Source: an uncultured bacterium (GTDB taxonomy: Bacteria > Cloacimonadota > Cloacimonadia > Cloacimonadales > Cloacimonadaceae). From it: DNA of 12,285 nt. The translations under genes were made by a program, and so were the position numbers. The notes under the pieces are model-generated. The model was not told the DNA's origin. It saw nothing but the letters and a program-made list of their open reading frames with translations, and did not search any database. Below, one piece after another: positions 7,080 through 12,285 of the stretch; within the stretch, counting starts at the first letter, position 1, and the number at the start of each line of letters is the position of its first letter. The stretch is from NCBI GenBank assembly GCA_937924555.1, contig CALDSN010000100.1:1-12285 (forward strand), read 5' to 3'.

Positions 7080-7844
7080 TTAGTAAGCCATTATATTCAT
7101 CCCGGCATCAACATATATTGTCTCGCCGGTTACGCCTGAAGCTAAATCTGATAACAAATACAAGGCAGTTTTCGCCACATCCTCGGGCTCAATATTGCGT
7201 CCCAAGGGGGCAGACTTCTCTATCTTGCGTTGTAATTGCGATATTCCGCCAATAGCCGATGAGGACAAGGTACGCAAGGGACCAGCGGAAATGGCATTTA
7301 CCCGCACCCCTTTCTCACCCATGCTGTAGGCTAAATAGCGCACACTTGCTTCCAATGCAGCCTTCGCTACTCCCATTACCCCATAATTCGGGACCACTTT
7401 CTCGGCACCATAATAGCTGAGAGTAATAGCGCTACTTCCGGGTGTAAGCAGGTGCTCTGCTTCCTTCAACACTGCTATCAGGGTATAAACGCTGATATCC
7501 ATAGCGGTTAAAAAACCATGGCGTGAAGTGTGATGGAAAGGGATGTTCAGTTCGTTGCTTGGGGCATAAGCCACCGAGTGAACCACATAGTCCAAGCTGC
7601 TATACTTACCCGAAACCAAGCGGATAAGGTTCTGGATCTCATAATCCTTGGATAAATCACACTGGATGCAATCTGTTACCCCCAGTTCGTCAGCAATGGG
7701 CAACACCCTTTTAGCAAGCGTGGGAGAGGCATAGGAAATAACAAGTTCCACCCCTCTATCCACAAGCTCTTTGGCTATTGCGTATGCGATACTATGCTTA
7801 TTCGCCAAACCCAAGATCAGGGCTTTCTTCCCTGTAAGTTTCAT
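7080..7844 (-). CDS. fabI: Enoyl-[acyl-carrier-protein] reductase (NADH)
   Basis: FabI reduces the trans-2 double bond of enoyl-ACP, the last step of each round of type II fatty-acid synthesis. This 254-residue protein matches the family in length and motifs. The nucleotide-binding segment is GLANKHSIAYAIA (12-24), the acyl pocket strand is HSVAYAP, and the catalytic block TLSYYGAEKVVPNYGVMGVA (141-160), followed by Lys161, supplies Tyr144, Tyr154 and Lys161 with the Y-x6-K spacing. SAGPLRTLSSSAI and the ending GETIYVDAGMNIM are also typical. The ATG overlaps the stop of the lipoprotein gene by four bases (ATGA), and an AAAGGAG ribosome binding site sits at good spacing inside that gene. Placement within a lipid-transport operon is unusual and suggests coordination of fatty-acid synthesis with envelope lipid movement (inference). 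Confidence 0.95.
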   Translation of the reverse strand: MKLTGKKALILGLANKHSIAYAIAKELVDRGVELVISYASPTLAKRVLPIADELGVTDCIQCDLSKDYEIQNLIRLVSGKYSSLDYVVHSVAYAPSNELNIPFHHTSRHGFLTAMDISVYTLIAVLKEAEHLLTPGSSAITLSYYGAEKVVPNYGVMGVAKAALEASVRYLAYSMGEKGVRVNAISAGPLRTLSSSAIGGISQLQRKIEKSAPLGRNIEPEDVAKTALYLLSDLASGVTGETIYVDAGMNIMAY

Positions 7845-8704
7845 GGCGTATCTCCTTTAAGACGGTAAATCTCTTCTGTAACCCCTTGAAGGGCTGTGCT
7901 GTAATCTCCTGATCTAAAGATGAACTCTGCTTTGCGCAAGCATGCCAAAGCTTTGTCCCGATTTCCCCTTTTAGCTTCCACCTGACCCATTAGCCAATAG
8001 TCATGCCCCAAACCGGCTGTATTTCCATAACGAAAGTCTGAGCTTATTGCTTTGTCCAGATACGAAACTGCATCTCTAAAAGCAGAGTTCACATAATGGT
8101 AATATGCAATGGCATACCACGCGGAGGACAGCAAGTCTGCATCTCCGGAGGCTTTCTTCCTAAGCTGTTTGTTATATGCCTTTGCCAGATTCTCCACCTC
8201 ATGAGCAAACTTAACTGTGCCGGACTGCTGATATGCCAACGCTTGCAGCTTTGCAGTGGCAATCTGCAATTTGGCACTGAGGGGGGTGTTATCATTGTAC
8301 ACAGCTATCTCGGCAATAGAAGCATAGTCCTTTGATTGTTGCAGTTCGAAGAGCTTGAGGAGTAGCATATAATAGGCAAGCTCAGGAGATACCTCGTCGA
8401 TAATCTCCTGCATATATTCCTTCTGCTCCAGATAGCTTTTGTCCAGATTCTGCAACAAGGAAATTCGGCAGTTCCCACTCAAACACGCCAAGACCCCATC
8501 CATTTTTGCATATTCTTCATACATGCCTTGAGCAACTCGGTAGTAGCTCCCAGCATCTTGATAATTACCCTTGCTTTCAAGCTCCAAGCCGTTTCGGAGC
8601 ATAGAGTCAGCATCTGTTAATCTCAGAGGTTGTTGCGGTTCTTTGATGGAGGAACACCCCATCATGCCCACAAGGATTATTATGATGAGCAGTTTACTTT
8701 TCAT
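7841..8704 (-). CDS. TPR-like lipoprotein of the MCE cluster
   Basis: I do not recognise a named family. From the ATG at 8704 the protein begins MKSKLLIIIILVGMMGC, a short lipoprotein signal with the lipid-carrying Cys at residue 17 and Gly at -1. An in-frame ATG at 8716 would add only four residues and lacks a ribosome binding site, so I prefer the downstream one. The mature part is alpha-helical. The C-terminal third shows two tetratricopeptide-like helical pairs, around YYHYVNSAFRDAVSYLDKAI and MGQVEAKRGNRDKALACLRK, and the N-terminal GLELESKGNYQDAGSYY resembles a third. The gene overlaps the mlaD-like stop by 11 bases and the fabI start by 4. By position it could be an auxiliary lipoprotein of the MCE transporter, held at the inner leaflet of the outer membrane or at the inner membrane. 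Confidence 0.8.
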   Translation of the reverse strand: MKSKLLIIIILVGMMGCSSIKEPQQPLRLTDADSMLRNGLELESKGNYQDAGSYYRVAQGMYEEYAKMDGVLACLSGNCRISLLQNLDKSYLEQKEYMQEIIDEVSPELAYYMLLLKLFELQQSKDYASIAEIAVYNDNTPLSAKLQIATAKLQALAYQQSGTVKFAHEVENLAKAYNKQLRKKASGDADLLSSAWYAIAYYHYVNSAFRDAVSYLDKAISSDFRYGNTAGLGHDYWLMGQVEAKRGNRDKALACLRKAEFIFRSGDYSTALQGVTEEIYRLKGDTP

Positions 8705-9776
8705 TTGGCAACTCATGTATGCGTTGTCCAGGGGGGCTTGAGCCGACCTGGGATGGGCTTATCCCTTTGCGCAGGAAGGGGTTGTTATTAAGGGCTTCCA
8801 ATGTTTTCTTCGCTTGAGCCAGACTTTGATTCAGGTTCACCAACATCACTCTCAGCTCGGGGTTGTTCACAGTGTCCATGATACCGCTAAGCTCTTCTGT
8901 AGCATTACTGAGATTGGTCAAAGTGTTCGAGAGAGGCTTGATCAACAGGTCACGATTGGGGTCGATCATCTTGATGAGTAGAGAATCCGGCTTGGAATAG
9001 TTGTCCACCCCGGTTTGTAATCCTTTAATAAGCCCATCAACCTTGTCCAAACGCTGGTTCAGACCTTGGCTGAGATCGGCAAGGTTGTTTACCAAGCGAA
9101 TTAACACACCGCTTTCAGCATTATGATCCTGGTTCAAATTACGAGAAAGAATCAATAACTGTGCCATTATAGTCTGAGCTTCCACCAGTCCCGCATTTGC
9201 CTTCTCTGAAGCATCTGCCATATTAACCAATAGCCTTGGGATTGCTCCCTTATCGCTGTTATTATCCTGATTCAACTCTCTGGTTAAGGTGGCGAGGTTA
9301 TTGATAATGGAAGCGATGGGGTCGCTCTGCTCCGGAGCTATCTGCCTAAGCTTCATTCTTCCTTCTTCAAAATCTGAGGAGGGAAGCTCTGCCTCAAGAG
9401 CAATTGCTTGCTTAGATAAGGGATTGCGGATAAACTCCAGCGTGGTCTTGCCGGTTATGGGATTAGTGTTGCGTACTAATACTGAGCCTTGGACCATGAT
9501 GTTTCTGTATCTCTTGAGAACATAGAAAAGCAGCTCAATATTGCCATCTTCTTTCAATGTGAAGTTGCGTACTCTACCTACCTCAAAACCTTTATATAAA
9601 ACGGGGGTTTGGGTAGAGATTCCCAAAGCGTTAGCTACGGTACTTCTGTACTCATACTTCTTTTCCAGCAGATTTTGGCGGATAGCAATGAATATCAGGG
9701 CTGCCATCAACACAATCAGCGGGAAACCAACGAAGGTAAGGACAATTTGTTTTGCGTGCTTTATCTTATAGCTCAT
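8694..9776 (-). CDS. mlaD: MCE-domain (MlaD-type) lipid transport protein
   Basis: MCE proteins are anchored in the inner membrane, form hexameric rings and pass phospholipids between an ABC permease and the outer membrane. This 360-residue protein has one N-terminal membrane helix (about 11-32), then an MCE domain (about 40-117) with TPVLYKGFEVGRVRNF and TGKTTLEF. A long helical tail follows, far longer than in E. coli MlaD (about 180 residues) and more like the extended tails of MCE proteins in other phyla. The tail has an internal repeat of ~46 residues: LTRELNQDNN (164-173) and LSRNLNQDHN (210-219), each followed by a similar RL(L/V)xN(M/L)AD segment, with a weaker third copy near 258. 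It ends NNNPFLRKGISP, a motif I associate with this protein type. A strong promoter lies just upstream; the ribosome binding site is weak. Confidence 0.88.
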   Translation of the reverse strand: MSYKIKHAKQIVLTFVGFPLIVLMAALIFIAIRQNLLEKKYEYRSTVANALGISTQTPVLYKGFEVGRVRNFTLKEDGNIELLFYVLKRYRNIMVQGSVLVRNTNPITGKTTLEFIRNPLSKQAIALEAELPSSDFEEGRMKLRQIAPEQSDPIASIINNLATLTRELNQDNNSDKGAIPRLLVNMADASEKANAGLVEAQTIMAQLLILSRNLNQDHNAESGVLIRLVNNLADLSQGLNQRLDKVDGLIKGLQTGVDNYSKPDSLLIKMIDPNRDLLIKPLSNTLTNLSNATEELSGIMDTVNNPELRVMLVNLNQSLAQAKKTLEALNNNPFLRKGISPSQVGSSPPGQRIHELPNEK

Positions 9777-9801
9777 AAATTTATCTCTATTTCAGGCTGG
9801 T

Positions 9802-9832
9802 ATTATACTTTTCAGCTACGCATTTTTGTCAA
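9802..9832 (-). promoter_or_regulatory. Sigma70-type promoter for the mlaD-fabI-tldD operon
   Basis: On the minus strand a perfect TTGACA (9832-9827) and a perfect TATAAT (9807-9802) are separated by 19 bases, two longer than ideal. Transcription would start near 9795, leaving a leader of about 20 bases before the ATG at 9776. This makes the six genes from the MCE protein to TldD an independently transcribed unit, separate from the permease and ABC subunit upstream. Confidence 0.75.
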
Positions 9833-9881
9833 GCTTTTGCTTGTCTTCCGGCTGAAATATCTCGCATTTACAGCAAATCAC

Positions 9882-9939
9882 CATTGACAATGCCATCGCC
9901 TGACCCTCAAATCTATTATTACATGCATAGATACTATGC
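9882..9939. repeat. Two short palindromes upstream of the mlaD promoter
   Basis: GCATAG-ATA-CTATGC (9925-9939) is a perfect inverted repeat with a 3-base centre, and CATTG-A-CAATG (9882-9892) a shorter one. They lie between the end of the ABC-subunit gene and the -35 box. Neither is followed by a T-tract on the minus strand, so they look more like protein-binding sites than terminators. No regulator can be assigned. The rest of 9833-9987 shows no gene. Confidence 0.4.
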
Positions 9940-9987
9940 GCTAATCTGCAGCAGTGTAAGGGGATGGGTTAAAGTGAATGACCTCAG

Positions 9988-10635
9988 TTATTTCTTGCCA
10001 TTTCCGAATTGAAGAGAGAAGTCAATCACCTTGGTGGAGATATCCCCCAAGAACTCATCATCGGCACTGGCAATCAGCATTTCCTGCTCATCCATAAGGC
10101 TTTGAAGAAAGGTGAGTATCCTCGCCCTCTCAGTTTTATTGAAGAGATAAAAAGGATCATCAATCAGGAGAATCTTAGGTTTCAACATGCATCCTCTGAC
10201 AAAGCCAAGGAACTTACGCACTGCCGGGCTTACCAAAGCGGGACGTAGGCTAACATCGCAATCCAGATTTAGTCGTTTAAGCCATCTATCAAGCTCACTC
10301 TCAAAGGCAGAAACCGGTTCTCCGGGGAAACGCAGCTTCCATGGGAGCTGTAAATTCTCTTTGAGGGTGAGGTTCGCCAGCATTATGCCTTCATCGAAAA
10401 CAAGAGCAAAAGTGGAGATCAGCCGATGCTGCAGAAAGAAATCATCATAACCAAGCCCATCCAAATACAGCTCTCCTGTTTCAGGCTGCTGAAGCCCAAC
10501 CAAAGTTTCCAAGATTGATCCCGATACATGCTCGGTGGGATCGAACAATACTGTGCATCCTTCGCAGACGAAATCCAGATTGAAGCAGTTCAATTTGTCG
10601 GATGAGCAAACATCACTAAAGCGTATCTGCATCAT
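9988..10635 (-). CDS. Degenerate MlaF-type ABC ATPase-like subunit
   Basis: The 215-residue protein aligns with ABC ATPases of the Mla type along its whole length: EGCTVLFDP, LETLVGLQQPETGELYLDG, MLANLTLKENLQLPW and LLIDDP. Nearly all nucleotide motifs are lost. In place of the Walker A GPSGSGKST stands DPTEHVSGS (32-40), with no Lys. The Q-loop Gln is Asp81 (VFDEG). The LSGGQ signature reads VSPAV (135-139). The Walker B is kept as ILLIDD, with Asp for the catalytic Glu. The H-loop His is missing (IASADDE). The frame is intact and overlaps the permease stop by 4 bases (ATGA), so it is not a simple broken gene. It probably binds the permease but cannot hydrolyse ATP in the usual way. It may be a regulatory subunit or pair with a true ATPase encoded elsewhere. 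It is also about 30-50 residues shorter than typical MlaF. Confidence 0.82.
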   Translation of the reverse strand: MMQIRFSDVCSSDKLNCFNLDFVCEGCTVLFDPTEHVSGSILETLVGLQQPETGELYLDGLGYDDFFLQHRLISTFALVFDEGIMLANLTLKENLQLPWKLRFPGEPVSAFESELDRWLKRLNLDCDVSLRPALVSPAVRKFLGFVRGCMLKPKILLIDDPFYLFNKTERARILTFLQSLMDEQEMLIASADDEFLGDISTKVIDFSLQFGNGKK

Positions 10636-11396
10636 TGCATCATCCAGAACAGCCAGGAGATTACTATATCGGCAATGATAACCGAGAAGATAGAACTAAC
10701 AACCGCTTTAATTGTCCGTTGGGGAACTTCAGTTGATGCCCTTTGCACACTCATTCCATGATAGGATGCAGTGATGGATATTATCAACCCGAACAAGATA
10801 GACTTCAACAAGCCCATCAGAATATAGTTTATCTTCAGAACCGACATGAAGTCGTTTATAAAAGCTCTAAACTCCAAATGGTTAAAGAACTGCGAGAATA
10901 GCCATCCTCCAAGTACCGCCACAATATTGAAATAAAGGGTTAGGATCACCATTGCTATCACTACGCCAATTATCCTGGACACCACCAAATACACTAAGGG
11001 AGAGATGCCGAAAGACTTTAACAGATTCATCTCCCGGCTTACTACCATGTTTCCCAACTCCGTGGAAATGGCAGTACCGCTACGGGCTATCACCACCAAA
11101 GCAGTAAGAATTCCGCTAAGCTCAATCACCACCACCCGAACCAGAATAATGTGTACCCAAATCCCCTGCCCAAAATTACTGAGGAGTTCATAACCCTGCA
11201 TAATGACCAATCCACCAATTGCCAAAGCGATGAAACCTATCAGAGGCAAGGCTTCCACCCCCGTAAAGAGTATCTGTCTGGTTATCACCACATTGCTTAC
11301 ATGGCGATTTCCCCGGACGTTCAGTAACTCATATACAGTCTGGACAAAAAATAAAAGAAAGTCCTGAGGGGACTTTCTTTGGGATACTTTACTCAT
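10632..11396 (-). CDS. mlaE: MlaE-type permease of the lipid-transport ABC system
   Basis: MlaE-type permeases sit in the inner membrane below the MCE ring and move phospholipid in an ATP-driven cycle. The 254-residue length fits. Hydrophobic segments are visible at about 42-68, 83-104, 135-168, 190-212 and 230-252, with an amphipathic N-terminal helix (FLLFFVQTVYELL). The family hallmark follows the third segment: ARSGTAISTELGNMVVS, then REMNLLKSFGISP, equivalent to the ELGTM...EQIDAL...GVDP coupling loop that contacts the ATPase. The usual TEQID is SREMN here, a change at the ATPase contact that may go with the abnormal partner (inference). The gene starts 24 bases after the secreted protein's stop with a poor ribosome binding site, and contains a terminator-like hairpin in codons 6-17. 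Confidence 0.9.
   Translation of the reverse strand: MSKVSQRKSPQDFLLFFVQTVYELLNVRGNRHVSNVVITRQILFTGVEALPLIGFIALAIGGLVIMQGYELLSNFGQGIWVHIILVRVVVIELSGILTALVVIARSGTAISTELGNMVVSREMNLLKSFGISPLVYLVVSRIIGVVIAMVILTLYFNIVAVLGGWLFSQFFNHLEFRAFINDFMSVLKINYILMGLLKSILFGLIISITASYHGMSVQRASTEVPQRTIKAVVSSIFSVIIADIVISWLFWMMQ
11346..11380 (-). terminator. Terminator-like hairpin inside the start of the permease gene
   Basis: AAAGAAAGTCC (11354-11364) and GGACTTTCTTT (11370-11380) form a perfect 11-bp stem with a 5-base loop. On the minus strand the stem is followed by TATTTTTT (11353-11346), so it has every feature of an intrinsic terminator. It overlaps codons 6 to 17 of the permease gene. It could end transcripts of the upstream secreted-protein gene, or act as an attenuator that is opened when ribosomes translate the start of the permease gene. 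Confidence 0.7.
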
Positions 11397-11420
11397 TGAG
11401 AGACGGGTTACCTATCTCAG

Positions 11421-11780
11421 TTATTTCAAGATCACAGTCTTCTTTGTTGAAGTATAGCGATTCCCCATATTAACGGACACAAAGTATGTCCCGTTGGGGG
11501 CATATAAGCCATTGTTAGCAAGCCTGTCCCAGTTTAATACCAAAACCTTTCCGCATTGACCTGTATATAAATCACGGACCAAGTCCCCTCCCACAGTTTC
11601 AACCACAACACTGATAGGTGTGGTATTTACAGCTTGAAAAACGAGAGAGATGGTGCATTCCTTATCCATGGGATTAGGGCTAACCTCAAAGCTAAGAATG
11701 TTATCATTTTTAGCATAGACCATACCTGCAACCAGCAAAAGAGCCAATGCCAATAAAGCGGTTAACATCGTTTTTCTCAT
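11421..11780 (-). CDS. Small secreted protein made of a single FlgD-like Ig domain
   Basis: I chose the ATG at 11780 because GGAG lies 6 bases upstream; the in-frame ATG at 11792 overlaps that site and would add only MEYD. The 119-residue product begins MRKTMLTALLALALLLVAGM and continues to a VYA|KN signal peptidase I site at about residue 23. The mature ~95 residues are one beta-sandwich domain like the FlgD Ig domain or the C-terminal sorting domains of FCB-group secreted proteins: VSPNPMDK at the start, a conserved Trp in LNWDRLANNG, APNGTYFVSV near the end, and STKKTVILK last. In most proteins this domain is attached to something larger; here it stands alone. Function unknown. It lies 24 bases upstream of the permease gene and may be cotranscribed with it unless the hairpin at 11346-11380 stops transcription. 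Confidence 0.8.
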   Translation of the reverse strand: MRKTMLTALLALALLLVAGMVYAKNDNILSFEVSPNPMDKECTISLVFQAVNTTPISVVVETVGGDLVRDLYTGQCGKVLVLNWDRLANNGLYAPNGTYFVSVNMGNRYTSTKKTVILK

Positions 11781-11786
11781 ATCATA

Positions 11787-11790
11787 CTCC
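11787..11790 (-). promoter_or_regulatory. Ribosome binding site deciding the start of the secreted protein
   Basis: GGAG on the minus strand ends six bases before the ATG at 11780. It overlaps the alternative upstream ATG at 11792, which cannot use it, so it favours the shorter form, which begins with the basic MRK of a signal peptide. Confidence 0.6.
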
Positions 11791-11835
11791 ATCTGTTTAC
11801 TACCTATTAGTATAAAGCAAGTTCCATTCCCAAGT

Positions 11836-12238
11836 TTACTTTATTCCCTTTGATGCGAGCAATATGGCACCCCAAACACCCGCTTTATTACCGTGATAAG
11901 CTTTTACCACCTTTACTTTGCCCCGATTCACCTCAGCGAGAACATGTTCCATATCTTTTTGAATTTCTCCGGGGTTATACATCCCGGCATCCATTCCCCC
12001 TCCCCCTAAGATAACATACTCCGGATCAAACATGGTAACATAGTTTACAATAGCAGATACCAAGCACTTATGTCCGGTTCTTATCGCCTCATCCACACGG
12101 CTATCATGCAGCTCAAGCAAGCTGCTGAGGCTCATTCCCGCAAACCTGGCATCTTCCAGTTCCAAGCGTCTGCGCAAGCCATCCACCGAAGCATAAGCTT
12201 CCAGACAGCCCCTTCTGCCACAATTACATAAAGAACCA
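11836..12238 (-). CDS. ROK-family protein, C-terminal part (cut by contig end)
   Basis: ROK proteins are sugar kinases (such as glucokinase) or sugar-responsive repressors. The fragment starts inside the family's zinc-binding motif, CNCGRRGCLEAYAS (Cys-x-Cys-x4-Cys), and keeps the second conserved region FDPEYVILGGG and the ending AGVWGAILLASK. About 134 residues are present, less than half of a usual ROK protein. The N-terminal ATP-binding DxGxT motif and the catalytic Asp would lie beyond the contig edge, so kinase and regulator cannot be told apart. The absence of a helix-turn-helix cannot be judged either. The apparent start codon at 12255 is adapter sequence. The next gene in the same direction starts about 55 bases downstream. 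Confidence 0.88.
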
Positions 12239-12285
12239 AGATCGGAAGAGCACACGTCTGAACTCCAGTCACGATCAGATCTCGT
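12239..12285. other. Illumina TruSeq adapter with index, not genomic
   Basis: The contig ends with AGATCGGAAGAGC (12239-12251) followed by the rest of the TruSeq indexed adapter up to 12272. Then comes a six-base index GATCAG (12273-12278) and the adapter continuation ATCTCGT. The match to the published adapter, as I remember it, is complete. The segment was left untrimmed and should be removed. It creates the false N-terminus MCSSDL in the ROK reading frame. Confidence 0.97.

Noticed and set aside
10582..10620. Second adapter insertion inside the ABC-like gene (its translation contains DVCSSD, a well-known adapter-derived peptide)
   Set aside because: The DNA here (GATGTTTGCTCATCCGAC on the minus strand) differs from the adapter at several bases, and the flanking protein aligns with the ABC family, so the resemblance is coincidental.

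Overview
The window is a 12.3 kb contig end from a Gram-negative bacterium. It most resembles a member of the FCB group, and the best guess is Candidatus Cloacimonadota. This assignment is an inference. It rests on two secreted proteins with FlgD-like/T9SS-type C-terminal domains, an MCE (Mla-type) lipid-transport cluster implying an outer membrane, and an intergenic repeat family built on GTCCC-GCT-GGGAC hairpins. No rRNA, tRNA or other phylogenetic marker is present.

Layout. Positions 1-729 hold no convincing gene. They contain a degenerate tandem array of ~60-66 bp units, each with a small hairpin, and a separate 11-bp tandem repeat. At 730-1497 (+) lies a GNAT acetyltransferase gene broken by one in-frame TAA. 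Everything else is on the minus strand. Reading in the direction of transcription from the right end: a ROK-family fragment cut by the contig end (11836-12238); a small secreted FlgD-like-domain protein (11421-11780); an MlaE-type permease (10632-11396); an MlaF-type ABC subunit that has lost almost every ATPase motif (9988-10635); a strong sigma70-type promoter (9802-9832); an MCE/MlaD protein (8694-9776); a TPR lipoprotein (7841-8704); the enoyl-ACP reductase FabI (7080-7844); an amidohydrolase that has lost several metal ligands (5801-7078); a TldE/PmbA-like protein (4453-5781); TldD (3005-4444); and an intrinsic terminator (2957-2985). A separate gene for a secreted cyclophilin with a C-terminal sorting-type domain follows (1582-2586). 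Its signal peptide is cut off by an in-frame TAG. It ends at its own terminator (1512-1558).

How the genes may work together. The MlaE/MlaF-like/MlaD/lipoprotein set looks like a trans-envelope phospholipid trafficking machine. It is tightly coupled, by 1-11 bp gaps or overlaps, to a fatty-acid synthesis enzyme (FabI) and then to a TldD/TldE protease pair. The most unusual points are the ABC subunit lacking a Walker A lysine, Q-loop glutamine, signature motif and H-loop histidine; the amidohydrolase with similar active-site decay; and a near-perfect intrinsic terminator inside the first 17 codons of the permease gene.

Quality note. The last 47 bases (12239-12285) are Illumina TruSeq adapter with an index, not genome, so the apparent start of the last reading frame is artificial.
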